This document shows positions 9,194-17,728 of a stretch of 64,000 nucleotides of DNA, one piece after another; the stretch's first letter is position 1, and every line of letters starts with the position of its first letter. A program made the translations under genes and the position numbers. The notes beneath the pieces are model-generated. The model worked only from the letters and a program-made list of their open reading frames with translations, did not search any database and had not been told where the DNA came from. Source of the stretch: Halomonas cupida (lineage in GTDB: Bacteria; Pseudomonadota; Gammaproteobacteria; Pseudomonadales; Halomonadaceae); NCBI RefSeq assembly GCF_900142755.1, contig NZ_FRCA01000005.1:1-64000 (forward strand), written 5' to 3'.

Positions 9194-9937
9194 CTACGAA
9201 GCTGCCACCCTCACCGGCAGTGCACGTCCCAGGCAGATCGAGAGCGGACAGGAGGAGACATCACGGCGCACCTCGATACCATGGGCCATGACTTCAACTC
9301 CCTGCCCCACCACCCGTGCCAGCGTCTCGCTGTAGGCGGGATCCAGGTGTGTGGCCGGCGCTACATCAGTGATCCCCTCATGAGCCACGAGGAACAGCAA
9401 CACCGCCCGATGCCCCTGCGCGGCCAGATCGGCAAGACACTCCAGATGCTTGCGTCCGCGCGTGCTGACGGCATCGGGAAAATAGCCATGCCCATCAGGC
9501 TCACGCAACGTAACCTGCTTGACCTCGACATAACAGCACCCACGCACCTCGTCCTGCAGACAGAAATCGAGCCTCGACTCCCCGACCTTCGCCTCACGCC
9601 TCAACTGCGAATAGCCGCTCAAGGCCTCCGGCACCCGCTCGCCAGCCAGCGCTTCTTCCACAATGCGGTTGGCCCTTCCGGTATGCACTGAAGCCAGAGC
9701 ATAAGCGCCGTCGGGCTGTTCAAGCTCGATCAGTTCCCAGGTCCACTTGAGCTTGCGAGCCGGGTTGTCACTGGCAGCCAGCCATACTCGGCTGCTCGGT
9801 ACATTCACAGCGCGCATCGAGCCGGTATTGGGACAGTGCGCCACCACTTCACGGCCGTCCTCCAGCAGCACATCCGCAAGGAATCGCTTGTAGCGCCTCA
9901 GCAGGGTGCCACTGACCAGAGCGGGGTAATAATCCAT
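9194..9937 (-). CDS. sfsA: SfsA family DNA-binding protein/nuclease-like
   Basis: Sugar fermentation stimulation protein A homologue, 247 residues. The N-terminal OB-like part (ALVSGTLLRRYKRFLADVLL, then AHCPNTGSMRAV) and the C-terminal nuclease-like core with DFCLQDE, CYVEVKQVTL, PDAVSTRGRKHLE and AVLLFLV are all present; the D...ExK pattern is that of PD-(D/E)XK enzymes. The E. coli protein was described as a DNA-binding activator of maltose genes; its biochemical role remains unclear. It follows the aminotransferase by 5 bp, so the two are probably cotranscribed. Confidence 0.9.
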   Translation of the reverse strand: MDYYPALVSGTLLRRYKRFLADVLLEDGREVVAHCPNTGSMRAVNVPSSRVWLAASDNPARKLKWTWELIELEQPDGAYALASVHTGRANRIVEEALAGERVPEALSGYSQLRREAKVGESRLDFCLQDEVRGCCYVEVKQVTLREPDGHGYFPDAVSTRGRKHLECLADLAAQGHRAVLLFLVAHEGITDVAPATHLDPAYSETLARVVGQGVEVMAHGIEVRRDVSSCPLSICLGRALPVRVAAS

Positions 9938-9942
9938 ATGCC

Positions 9943-11106
9943 CTACCCCTGCCCGGCGATGAAGCGCTGCAGCCGCTGCAGGGCCTCTTCCAGGCGTGGT
10001 ACCGAGTTGGTGAAGGCCATGCGCACATAGTGCTCACCACCCTCGACAGCGAAATCGGTGCCCGGCGTTATCGCCACGTTCTGTTCCTCGAGCAATCGAT
10101 GACAGAACGACTCACTGTTGTCGTCCAGAGCGGAAATATCCAGCCATACGTAGAAGGCTCCCTGGGGGGCCAGAGAAGGGGCCAGCCCCAGTCTTGCCAG
10201 CCCTTCCAGCAATGCATTGCGACGCACTTCCAGCTCCTGTCGGCGCGCCTCGAGCAGTTCCCGACATTGCGGAGTGAAGGCCGCCAGGGCTGCGTATTGA
10301 GCCGGCGTCGATGGTGCCAGGAAGACATTCTGCGCCAGCCGCGTCAGCGGCTCTACCGCGCTTTCTGGCGCCAGCAACCACCCCAGACGCCAGCCGGTCA
10401 TGCCGAAGTACTTGGAGAAGCTGTTCACCACCAGAGCGTTATCGCTGATCGAGGCCACCGACAGTGGCTCCATGCCGTAATTGAGCCCTTGATAGATCTC
10501 GTCGACCAGCAGATGGCCACCCCGCGCCGCCACCGTATCCACCACCCTGCTCAACTCGTCCGCCGCAAGGACATGTCCGGTAGGGTTGGACGGCGATGCC
10601 AGCATCGCCAGGCGTGTGTCATCCTGCCAGTGCTGGTCGATCAGCTCAGCAGTAAGCTGCCAGCCACTTTCCGGCCCCACCGGCACCGCATCCACACTGG
10701 CGCCGGCCAGGGTCATGAAATGGCGATTGCAGGGATAGTTGGGATCGGCCATCAGGACACGATCCCCCGGGCCAACCAGCAACTGACTGGCCAGCATCAA
10801 GGCACCGGACGCCCCGGGTGTGACAATGATACGCTGGGGGTCGACGTTGGCGGAAAAGTGCTGACGATAGTGCTCGGCAATGGCCTCACGCAATGGTGCA
10901 ATCCCGGTCGCCGGGGTATAGCGGGTTCGGCCCTCGCTGAGCGCCTGCTGAGCGGCAGCGACAACGGATGGCGGCGTGGCAAAGTCTGGTTCGCCTACCT
11001 CGAGATGGATCACGTCATGACCCTCTGACTCACGCTGCTGGGCCACTTCCAGCAACCTCATGACGCGAAAGGGAGCCACCCCCTCCACTCTGGGATTCCA
11101 GGCCAT
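9943..11106 (-). CDS. PLP-dependent class I aminotransferase
   Basis: Fold type I aminotransferase, 387 residues from ATG 11106. The PLP lysine is in NSFSKYFGMTGWRLGW near residue 233; SPSNPTGHVL near residue 165 and VDEIYQGLNYG near residue 200 hold the usual Asn and Asp/Tyr cofactor contacts, and the carboxylate-binding Arg is in EGGEHYVRMAF. The family often sits next to sfsA in gammaproteobacteria. The amino donor is not determinable (aspartate or aromatic type). On the minus strand GGGAG precedes tandem ATGs at 11109 and 11106; spacing favours the second. Confidence 0.88.
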   Translation of the reverse strand: MAWNPRVEGVAPFRVMRLLEVAQQRESEGHDVIHLEVGEPDFATPPSVVAAAQQALSEGRTRYTPATGIAPLREAIAEHYRQHFSANVDPQRIIVTPGASGALMLASQLLVGPGDRVLMADPNYPCNRHFMTLAGASVDAVPVGPESGWQLTAELIDQHWQDDTRLAMLASPSNPTGHVLAADELSRVVDTVAARGGHLLVDEIYQGLNYGMEPLSVASISDNALVVNSFSKYFGMTGWRLGWLLAPESAVEPLTRLAQNVFLAPSTPAQYAALAAFTPQCRELLEARRQELEVRRNALLEGLARLGLAPSLAPQGAFYVWLDISALDDNSESFCHRLLEEQNVAITPGTDFAVEGGEHYVRMAFTNSVPRLEEALQRLQRFIAGQG

Positions 11107-11237
11107 CATTCTCTCCCGCAATGGATGATATGGATCAACAAAAACAGTACTTTACCCTATCGAGCCTTCCCCGACCCAGGGACGACCCTTCATGGTAGAA
11201 TTCGGAGGGTCCAGCGCAGACAAGACTCACACAGGTA

Positions 11238-11266
11238 TTGCATTACATCCAAATTTTCGCTAAACA
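11238..11266 (+). promoter_or_regulatory. Candidate sigma70 promoter for dksA
   Basis: TTGCAT at 11238-11243 and TAAACA at 11261-11266 are separated by exactly 17 bp in the AT-rich part of the 238-bp gap between the divergent aminotransferase and dksA genes. Start of transcription would be near 11273. Assigned by pattern only. Confidence 0.35.
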
Positions 11267-11344
11267 AGCTTCCCTTTGGCGTGAGATACCTTAGCCTTGT
11301 GTGGGGGTATTGATCAGCAGTCACTAAAGTAATGAGGCAACCCC

Positions 11345-11782
11345 ATGCCAGTAGCAGAAAAGAAGCCGGAAGCGCCCCGGAAATTCACCCCGTATGAACC
11401 GGCTGCGGGTGAAGAATACATGAACGAGAAGCAGCTCGAGCACTTCCGTCAGATCCTGCTGGGCTGGAAACAGGAGCTGATGGAGGAAGTCGACCGGACC
11501 GTTCGTCACCTCCAGGAAGAAGCCAACAACTACGCTGACCCCGCCGACCGGGCGACGCAGGAAGAAGGCTTCAGCCTCGAGTTGCGCACCCGGGACCGCG
11601 AGCGCAAGTTGCTGAAGAAGATCAACGAGACCCTCGAGAAGATTGACGAGGACGACTACGGCTTCTGTGAGGCCTGTGGTGTAGAGATCGGCATTCGCCG
11701 CCTCGAGGCTCGTCCGACCGCCACCCTGTGTGTAGACTGCAAGACACTTGCCGAGCTCAAGGAAAAGCAACTGGGCGGTTGA
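11345..11782 (+). CDS. dksA: RNA polymerase-binding transcription factor DksA
   Basis: Binds the secondary channel of RNA polymerase and, with ppGpp, reprograms stable RNA and amino-acid promoters. The coiled-coil region (about residues 33-108) contains the tip motif YADPADRATQEE, and the C4 zinc finger is complete: CEACGVEIG ... CVDCKTL. The length of 145 residues and the start PVAEKKPEAPRKFTPY are typical. Preceded by GAGG. It opens the conserved dksA-gluQ-...-pcnB-folK-panBC neighbourhood. Confidence 0.97.
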   Translation: MPVAEKKPEAPRKFTPYEPAAGEEYMNEKQLEHFRQILLGWKQELMEEVDRTVRHLQEEANNYADPADRATQEEGFSLELRTRDRERKLLKKINETLEKIDEDDYGFCEACGVEIGIRRLEARPTATLCVDCKTLAELKEKQLGG

Positions 11783-11826
11783 GCAACGCTCACCTACCCA
11801 GCCAGCCTGAGCATCCTGTACCTCAA

Positions 11827-11848
11827 CGGGCACCCCACCGGGTGCCCG
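11827..11848 (+). terminator. Hairpin downstream of dksA
   Basis: A 9-bp perfect stem CGGGCACCC / GGGTGCCCG with a four-base loop lies 45 bp after the dksA stop. No U-tract follows, so it may be a stabilising 3' hairpin or attenuator rather than an efficient terminator; dksA-gluQ cotranscription remains possible. Confidence 0.5.
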
Positions 11849-12026
11849 CATGTGTCACCCGGTACCAGCAGGGCACCTGATCCAGCTGCCTGGCGCGTTC
11901 CGCTGTTCATATCGACTGGCGGACCATGAACGCAACGCCGCACTGGCGATGCCTGATGACTCTCGGGGCACATGCTGCAATGGGGTGCGTGCTGAAATCA
12001 TGCTCACTTGTGAGACACAATACGAG

Positions 12027-12938
12027 ATGCCCGTCCCACACGGCCGCTTTGCGCCGACTCCTTCCGGCCCCCTGCACGCCGGATCGTTGCTGGCCGCGCT
12101 GGCCAGCTACCTGGATGCACGCAGCAAGGGTGGCCGCTGGACCCTGCGTATCGAAGATATCGACCCACCACGCTGCCCACCCGGCGAGGACGCCACCATC
12201 CTCCGCCAACTCGAGGCCTTTGGCCTGCACTGGGATGGCGTGGTCAGCTATCAGAGCCGCCATCACGATGCCTACCACGACGCACTTCAGCGCCTGATCG
12301 AGCAAGGACTTGCCTACCCTTGCAGCTGTTCGCGCAAGGATTGGGCCGGCCATGCCATCTATCCAGGGTGGTGCCGCAACGGAGTGCGTCGACCGAATGC
12401 CCCTGTCGCCTGGCGACTACGCAGCGACCTGGGAGTCCGCCCCGTGACCTGGCAGGATCGCGCCCAGGGGAGCCAACGCCTCGACCCGGCAGTGCTGGGA
12501 GATGTGGTCCTGAAGCGCAAGGATGCATTGTGGGCCTATCAGTTGGCCGTGGTGGTCGATGATGCCGCTCAGGGGGTCACCGATGTCGTCCGCGGTGCCG
12601 ATCTGCTCGACAACACGCCCTGGCAGATTCAACTGCAGCAAGCACTCGATTATGCCGTGCCGAGCTACCTGCATCTGCCACTGGTGATCGGTAGTGACGG
12701 CCAGAAGCTGTCCAAACAGAACCTCGCCAGGCCATTGCCGACCAGCCCCGACAGCATCCGCACCATGCTCCATGCCACCTTGCAGGCGCTCGGCCAGTCC
12801 CCCGCTGCCGAGCTTGCCACGGCCGAAGTTGACCTCCAGCTCAATGAGGCCGTCCATCACTGGGATGCCGCTGACGTGAGCATCGCCCCCTTGACCCCGG
12901 CTCAACTGGGCGCCATGGATCACACCGAGCAGCTCTGA
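12027..12938 (+). CDS. gluQ: Glutamyl-Q tRNA(Asp) synthetase
   Basis: Attaches glutamate to the queuosine base of tRNA(Asp). It is a truncated GluRS paralogue that lacks the anticodon-binding domain. Seen are [16 protein letters not shown] (HIGH region) at residues 6-21, [14 protein letters not shown], the zinc-site cysteines (CSCSRKDW and YPGWCR), the [21 protein letters not shown] block, and the KLSKQN signature. It has 303 residues from ATG 12027; ATG 12000 would add nine residues. It lies downstream of dksA as in Pseudomonas, where cbrA and cbrB would follow; here they do not. Confidence 0.93.
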   Translation: MPVPHGRFAPTPSGPLHAGSLLAALASYLDARSKGGRWTLRIEDIDPPRCPPGEDATILRQLEAFGLHWDGVVSYQSRHHDAYHDALQRLIEQGLAYPCSCSRKDWAGHAIYPGWCRNGVRRPNAPVAWRLRSDLGVRPVTWQDRAQGSQRLDPAVLGDVVLKRKDALWAYQLAVVVDDAAQGVTDVVRGADLLDNTPWQIQLQQALDYAVPSYLHLPLVIGSDGQKLSKQNLARPLPTSPDSIRTMLHATLQALGQSPAAELATAEVDLQLNEAVHHWDAADVSIAPLTPAQLGAMDHTEQL

Positions 12939-13222
12939 GCCGCGATTTCCCACCGTGGCAGAGCCCTTCTTCGTGCCGCTACCACCAGGGCTTTGGCGAA
13001 GATATCCGCACCCTCCTTTGGTTCATACGACCATGGTGCAAGTGTCTGTAATACCAAATACAGGCATTGTAGGCCCTGCACGCTAGCTCACCCCTCCTGC
13101 ACCAGTTGGTGGCAAAGCCCTCGGCCAGTGCATCAGATTGGGGAGCAAGGAAGTAGAAAGAGAAGTAGAAGACGTAGCAGGAATGGCTCGGCTGCTTTCC
13201 TCAGCCCAAATATAATGAGGCA
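12939..13222. other. Gene-free region upstream of CrcZ-like RNA; cbrAB absent
   Basis: No plausible coding frame is seen on either strand. It contains an inverted repeat CTGTA-N8-TACAG at 13046-13063 and a near-palindrome TGCACCA/TGGTG at about 13099-13113 that may be activator sites. I searched for sigma54 -24/-12 spacing (GG-N10-GC) between 12940 and 13220 and found none. In Pseudomonas the cbrA-cbrB two-component genes occupy this position. Confidence 0.6.
13211..13216 (+). promoter_or_regulatory. Candidate -10 element of the CrcZ-like RNA
   Basis: A perfect TATAAT in an otherwise GC-rich region; no good -35 hexamer lies 16-18 bp upstream, which would fit an activator-dependent sigma70 promoter. 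Predicted start near 13223 gives an RNA of about 380 nt, close to the 407 nt of P. aeruginosa CrcZ. Confidence 0.4.
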
Positions 13223-13604
13223 AGCAGCTGATAGAAAAGAAAAAAATCAAAGTAGGCACAGACACTGCAGATAGTCTTGGCAAGAACAACAAATTCCGGA
13301 GATCGCGGACAGCCAACAACAACAATATCTGATAACCGCGATCAGACCTGCTGAAACAACAAGAACAATAACTCGCGCAGGCCATGCAACGACACACCAG
13401 CGCCGACAACAAGAACAAGCGGCAAGGTGTGGCTCTTCGTCGAACAACAACAATACGACGAAGCCGGATTACCAGGACGCGACGCACCAGAGGCGACCGA
13501 CCAACAACATCAACAAGGTCGCCAGAGTGCACTCCCGGCAACAATGCCAATAATCCGGGAGGAGGCATGACACCCCATGCCGTCGTGGTTGGATTATTGT
13601 TTTG
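13223..13604 (+). ncRNA. crcZ: CrcZ-like Hfq/Crc-sequestering small RNA
   Basis: Seven A-rich CA motifs of the AAnAAnAA type occur at 13282, 13315, 13354, 13406, 13443, 13503 and 13539. Six sit inside perfectly paired hairpins: GATCGCGG/CCGCGATC (13301-13343), CCTGC/GCAGG (13347-13381), GCCG/CGGC (13402-13423), CTTCGTCG/CGACGAAG (13435-13463), GGCGACC/GGTCGCC (13492-13523) and TCCCGG/CCGGGA (13533-13560). A terminator follows. Known: in Pseudomonas, CrcZ lies between cbrB and pcnB, carries repeated CA motifs and titrates Hfq (with Crc) away from catabolic mRNAs. Inference: this is the Halomonas counterpart. The five-prime end is uncertain; a further CA-like motif at 13634 and a second terminator at 13751-13776 allow a longer form. 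Confidence 0.75.
13548..13603 (+). terminator. Terminator of CrcZ-like RNA
   Basis: Outer stem CAATAATCC (13548-13556) pairs with GGATTATTG (13591-13599) and encloses an inner hairpin GGCATG/CATGCC (13564-13581); TTTT follows at once. The outer arm overlaps the loop of the last CA hairpin, so the two structures compete. Confidence 0.6.
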
Positions 13605-13750
13605 AATACGAGACGGTCGCCGTCAGAAGCGCCAATAATGACAACATTTACCGCTTGCCTGATCTCTCCTTGGTGACTGTGGTGCGTATTCAAGGCGATG
13701 CGCCATCACGAAGAAGAATCAGCAGCATGGACGCTGCAACCTGCTTTGAC

Positions 13751-13776
13751 GGGGGAGGCCACTATTGGTCTCCCCC
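13751..13776 (+). terminator. Second terminator upstream of pcnB
   Basis: An 11-bp stem (GGGGGAGGCCA with TGGTCTCCCCC, one G-U pair) and the tetraloop CTAT are followed by TTCTC. It would isolate pcnB from the upstream RNA, or end a longer form of that RNA. Confidence 0.6.
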
Positions 13777-13864
13777 TTCTCATATCCGCACCTATGCGCT
13801 TTGCAAGGCGTAAGGTGTCCGCTACACTCATCACCTTTCCGTAGCCGCGAGTCGATATCGCCGC

Positions 13865-15268
13865 ATGATCAAAGGATTTACCCGCTTTCTGCAGAGCCCT
13901 GGCGAAAGCCTCCGCTCTCTCTTCGGGCCGCAGGAAGCAGCCGCTGGCAACCCGACACCTCGCGTCATCACCCGCGACGAACACCCGATATCGCGCAGCC
14001 AGTTCAGCGACGCTGCGCTCAAGGTGCTGTATCGGCTGCACAATTCCGGCTATGACGCTTACCTGGTCGGTGGCTGCCTGCGCGACTCCCTGCTGGGTAT
14101 GACACCCAAGGATTTTGATGTCGCGACCAACGCCACCCCCGAACAGGTCAAGCAACTGTTCCGCAATTCGCGGATCATCGGACGTCGCTTCCGCATCGTT
14201 CATGTGCGCTTCGGCCGTGAGGTGATCGAGGTCACGACCTTCCGTGGCAAGCCCAGCGATGATCATGGCGATCATGTCGCCTCTCAATCCGATGCCGGCC
14301 TGCTGCTGCGTGACAATGTGTGGGGCAATATCGAGGAAGACGCGCTACGCCGCGATTTCACCGTCAATGCCCTCTACTACAGCATTGCCGATTTCACCAT
14401 TCATGACTTCGCCGGCGGCCTCGATGATATCGCCTCGCGCACTCTGCGCCTGATCGGAGATCCGGGCACACGCTATCGGGAAGACCCGGTGCGCATGCTG
14501 CGTGCCATTCGTTTTGCCGCCAAGCTCGACTTCGATATCGCTCCGGCTACCGAAGCACTCATTCATGACCTTGCCCCTCTGCTGCTGCAGATTCCGCCCG
14601 CAAGGCTGTTCGATGAAGTGCTCAAACTGTTCATGTCCGGCGATGGTCTGGCCACTTTCCGCCTGTTGCGCGAGTATGGCCTGTTTGCCATGTTGTTCCC
14701 GGAAGCCGATGAATGCATCGCAGAGCTTCCCTGGTTCGAGGCACTCATCGAGCAGGCTCTGACCAGCACAGACAAGCGCATTCGTGAAGACCGTCCGGTG
14801 ACTCCGGCATTCCTGCTCGCCGCCTTCATGTGGGGCCCGGTGCAACGTCGTCAGGCCGACGTCGAAGCCGATGGCATGCCACCGGTTCCGGCCTTGCAGG
14901 CCGCCGCTCAGCAGGTCATCAGCCGCGAGCTGAAGCACGTCTCGGTGCCCAAGCGCTTCAGCATGCCGATGCGCGACATCTGGGACCTGCAGCAACGTCT
15001 GCCTCAGCGACGCGGTAAACGCGCCTTCCAGACCCGTGAGCACCCACGTTTCCGTGCCGCCTACGACTTCCTGCTGCTGCGAGAGGCCGCCGGTGAAATC
15101 GAGCCGGGACTGGGCGATTGGTGGACCGCCTTTCAGGAGGCTGACGACCACGAGCAGCGTCGTCTGCTGGGCAAGGTCGGAGTCGATCCTGCCAGTGGCC
15201 CCAATCCACGTAAACGACGCAGGCGTCGGCGCAAGCCACGTTCGGACTCCTCTTCCCCTGAGTCATGA
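13865..15268 (+). CDS. pcnB: Poly(A) polymerase I
   Basis: Adds 3' poly(A) tails to RNAs and marks them for decay. It belongs to the class II nucleotidyltransferase fold: YLVGGCLRDSLLGMTPKDFD, near residues 62-81, has the G-G and DxD catalytic motif; RRFRIVHVRFG, RRDFTVNALYY and DPVRMLRAIRFAAKL are the tRNA-NT/PAP conserved blocks. The C-terminal basic tail ends with an arginine/lysine cluster (RKRRRRRRKPR) typical of bacterial PAP I. It has 467 residues. It is followed by folK, as in Pseudomonas and E. coli. Confidence 0.95.
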   Translation: MIKGFTRFLQSPGESLRSLFGPQEAAAGNPTPRVITRDEHPISRSQFSDAALKVLYRLHNSGYDAYLVGGCLRDSLLGMTPKDFDVATNATPEQVKQLFRNSRIIGRRFRIVHVRFGREVIEVTTFRGKPSDDHGDHVASQSDAGLLLRDNVWGNIEEDALRRDFTVNALYYSIADFTIHDFAGGLDDIASRTLRLIGDPGTRYREDPVRMLRAIRFAAKLDFDIAPATEALIHDLAPLLLQIPPARLFDEVLKLFMSGDGLATFRLLREYGLFAMLFPEADECIAELPWFEALIEQALTSTDKRIREDRPVTPAFLLAAFMWGPVQRRQADVEADGMPPVPALQAAAQQVISRELKHVSVPKRFSMPMRDIWDLQQRLPQRRGKRAFQTREHPRFRAAYDFLLLREAAGEIEPGLGDWWTAFQEADDHEQRRLLGKVGVDPASGPNPRKRRRRRRKPRSDSSSPES

Positions 15269-15318
15269 GCCAGAGTCATGATGCAGAGGCATGAACCACC
15301 GGTTATAAACAGCAGGCC

Positions 15319-15939
15319 ATGAACAACAGGGGTTGTGGACAAGTCAGTTTGAGCGAAGCGCGAGCCTGGATCGGGCTGGGCAGTAACCTCTGCTCACCCC
15401 ACCAGCAGATCATTGATGCACTGACGGAGCTGGATCAGCTGCCGCTCAGCCGCCTGGTCGTCTCTTCGTCCCGCTATGTCTCTCGCCCGGTCGGTCCCCA
15501 GGACCAACCCGACTTCGTCAATGCGGTGGCAGAGCTGCAGACCCGGCTTTCGCCACTGGCTCTGCTCGACCAGCTTCAGGCGCTGGAACAACGCCACCGT
15601 CGTGTCCGCCAGCGTCATTGGGGCCCACGCACCCTGGACCTGGACCTCCTGCTGTTCCAGACGCCATCGCGCGAAGCCTCCCCGGCCGAAAAGGTATCCG
15701 GGGAAGACCAACCGTTGCTGGAACAGTCGCTCGTGCATTCGTCGTATATAGACCAGTGCTGGCAGCATCCACGCTTGACCCTTCCCCATCCCCATATGTA
15801 CCAGCGCGCCTTTGTGATGCTGCCACTGGCCGAGATAGCGCCCGAACTTGAGCTGCCGAATGGACGCCGCGTTGCGGCACTGGCAGCCGAACTCGCCACG
15901 GAACTGGCCAACGATGAGGTACGCCCGGTGTTATCCTGA
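15319..15939 (+). CDS. folK: 2-amino-4-hydroxy-6-hydroxymethyldihydropteridine diphosphokinase
   Basis: Pyrophosphorylates 6-hydroxymethyl-dihydropterin in folate synthesis. Motifs: WIGLGSNLCSPHQQI near residue 15, SSSRYVSRPVGPQDQPDFVNAV, RWGPRTLDLDLLLF-type sequence (here RHWGPRTLDLDLLLF) with the catalytic Asp pair, and LPHPHMYQRAFVMLPLAEIAP. It has 206 residues from ATG 15319, somewhat long because of about 14 N-terminal residues; TTG 15349 is an alternative start. It sits between pcnB and panB. Confidence 0.92.
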   Translation: MNNRGCGQVSLSEARAWIGLGSNLCSPHQQIIDALTELDQLPLSRLVVSSSRYVSRPVGPQDQPDFVNAVAELQTRLSPLALLDQLQALEQRHRRVRQRHWGPRTLDLDLLLFQTPSREASPAEKVSGEDQPLLEQSLVHSSYIDQCWQHPRLTLPHPHMYQRAFVMLPLAEIAPELELPNGRRVAALAAELATELANDEVRPVLS

Positions 15940-15979
15940 ATGGGCGCAGACGCTACCTATCGACACATTTTCATTGATC

Positions 15980-15988
15980 AACAACAAT
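15980..15988 (+). promoter_or_regulatory. CA motif in panB leader
   Basis: AACAACAAT about 61 nt upstream of the panB start codon. It matches the Hfq/Crc recognition pattern and the repeats of the CrcZ-like RNA. Regulatory role is inferred. Confidence 0.4.
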
Positions 15989-16049
15989 CTGCGGTAACAC
16001 TCCGGTGGGCCCTCGACGCCTGCCGCACCGCCAATGACAGGAACACGCC

Positions 16050-16847
16050 ATGACCTCCGTAACCCTGAGTTCGCTGAGGGCTCGCAAGCTTGCCGGCGAC
16101 GCATTCAGCTGCCTGACGGCTTATGACGCTTCCTTCGCCGCAGCGGCTGGCCGCGCCGGCATTGATGTACTGCTGGTCGGAGATTCACTGGGGATGGTAC
16201 TGCAGGGCCATGACAGCACTCTGCCGGTCACCATGGATGACATCGTCTATCACACCCGCTGTGTAGCGCGCGGCAAGGGCGATAGCCTGCTGATGGTCGA
16301 CCTGCCCTTCATGGGCAACCCGAGTCGCGAGAAGCTGCTCGAGAATGCCGCCGAGTTGATGCGCGCCGGCGCGGAGCTGGTCAAGGTAGAGGGCGAAGGC
16401 TGGATGGCCGACGACATCCGCGAACTGACCCGCCGCGGCGTACCGGTCTGCGCGCACCTTGGCCTGACACCGCAGGCCGTTCACACCCTGGGGGGCTACA
16501 AGGTGCAGGGCCGTGAGTCCGAGGCCGCACAGCGCATCATCGCGGACGCTCGCCTGTTGGTGGAAGCCGGTGCTTCGGTCATTCTGCTCGAGTGCGTTCC
16601 CGCATCACTGGGCAAGGCGGTCACCGCGGCCCTGGAAGTCCCGGTTATCGGCATCGGAGCCGGTCCTGACACCGACGGCCAGATCCTGGTCATGCACGAT
16701 GTGCTCGGCGTCACTCACGGACGCACGCCGCGCTTCGTCAAGAACTTCCTTGAAGGCGCCGACGGTATCACCGATGCCTTTCGTCGCTATCACGAGGATG
16801 TGCTGGCACGCCGCTTCCCCGCCGCTGAACACTGTTTCCAGGATTAG
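16050..16847 (+). CDS. panB: 3-methyl-2-oxobutanoate hydroxymethyltransferase
   Basis: First enzyme of pantothenate synthesis: transfers a one-carbon unit from methylene-tetrahydrofolate to ketoisovalerate. TIM-barrel motifs LTAYDASFA, VLLVGDSLGMVLQGHDSTLPV, the metal/substrate site Asp in GDSLGM, HLGLTPQAVHTLGG and IGIGAGPDTDGQILVMHD are all present. It has 265 residues, normal. AGGAA precedes ATG 16050. panB and panC are separated by 2 bp. It needs the folate made downstream of folK, fitting the neighbourhood. Confidence 0.96.
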   Translation: MTSVTLSSLRARKLAGDAFSCLTAYDASFAAAAGRAGIDVLLVGDSLGMVLQGHDSTLPVTMDDIVYHTRCVARGKGDSLLMVDLPFMGNPSREKLLENAAELMRAGAELVKVEGEGWMADDIRELTRRGVPVCAHLGLTPQAVHTLGGYKVQGRESEAAQRIIADARLLVEAGASVILLECVPASLGKAVTAALEVPVIGIGAGPDTDGQILVMHDVLGVTHGRTPRFVKNFLEGADGITDAFRRYHEDVLARRFPAAEHCFQD

Positions 16848-16849
16848 CC

Positions 16850-17698
16850 ATGCATATTCACGCTGACATTCAGGAGCTGCGCGCGGCCCTGCTCCCTCAT
16901 CGTCGCGCCGGCCAACGCATTGGCCTGGTTCCGACCATGGGCAATCTGCATCGTGGCCACCTGGCACTGGTTGAGACCGCCCGTGCCCAGTGCGATGTCG
17001 TGGTCGCTTCGATCTTCGTCAACCCGCTGCAGTTCGGCCCCAACGAGGATCTCGACAACTATCCGCGGACCCTCGAGGACGACCTGGCCAGTCTACGAGA
17101 GGCTGGCTGTGACCTGGTGTTCACACCGACTCCCTCGACCATGTACCCACGCGGCATGGGCAGCCAGAGCCTGGTGCGAGTTCCCGAAGTCAGCGAAGGC
17201 CTGTGTGGCGGATCACGCCCGGGCCACTTTGATGGCGTCTCGACGGTAGTCAGCATGCTGTTCCACATCGTCCAACCCGATGTCGCCTGTTTCGGCGAGA
17301 AGGACTACCAGCAGTTGGCGGTGATTCGCCGCATGGTGAGCGATCTGCACCTGCCCATCGAGATCATCGGCGTGCCCACGGTTCGTGAAGACTCGGGGCT
17401 TGCCCTGTCATCACGCAATGGCTACCTCAGTGACGATCAGCACGCCACGGCCGCTCGGCTTCAGAGCACCCTGATGGAGCTGCGTGAACAGCTGGAAGCT
17501 GGCGCCGATATCGACAGGCAATTGTTGCAGGGCCTGACGAGCCTGCGCCAGGCAGGCTTCGAGCCCGACTACCTGGAGCTGCGTACCCCGGATCTCGGTC
17601 AGGTCACTGCGACCACCCGCGACGCCATCCTGCTGGTCGCCGCTCGACTCGGGCCGACTCGCCTGATCGACAACCTGTCTCTGACTCTACCGCGCTGA
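16850..17698 (+). CDS. panC: Pantothenate synthetase
   Basis: ATP-dependent condensation of pantoate and beta-alanine. Motifs: GLVPTMGNLHRGHLALVE (HIGH-like, residues about 25-42), ASIFVNPLQFGPNEDLDNYPR, the substrate loop GSRPGHFDGVSTVV, FGEKDYQQL and the KMSKS-like DSGLALSSRNGYL. It has 282 residues. Start codon lies 2 bp after the panB stop; panD follows by 30 bp. Confidence 0.96.
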   Translation: MHIHADIQELRAALLPHRRAGQRIGLVPTMGNLHRGHLALVETARAQCDVVVASIFVNPLQFGPNEDLDNYPRTLEDDLASLREAGCDLVFTPTPSTMYPRGMGSQSLVRVPEVSEGLCGGSRPGHFDGVSTVVSMLFHIVQPDVACFGEKDYQQLAVIRRMVSDLHLPIEIIGVPTVREDSGLALSSRNGYLSDDQHATAARLQSTLMELREQLEAGADIDRQLLQGLTSLRQAGFEPDYLELRTPDLGQVTATTRDAILLVAARLGPTRLIDNLSLTLPR

Positions 17699-17728
17699 GC
17701 GCGGTGCCATCCTCGAGGAACTCGATAC

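Noticed and set aside
13099..13113. NtrC-like dyad upstream of the CrcZ-like RNA
   Set aside because: Not annotated as a site because about three of the consensus positions differ and no sigma54 promoter is present; mentioned only as a lead.
13083..13568. Minus-strand 161-codon frame over the CrcZ-like RNA
   Set aside because: Low-complexity, Cys/Arg/Val-rich translation without ribosome-binding site; the conserved feature here is RNA motifs and hairpins, not a protein.
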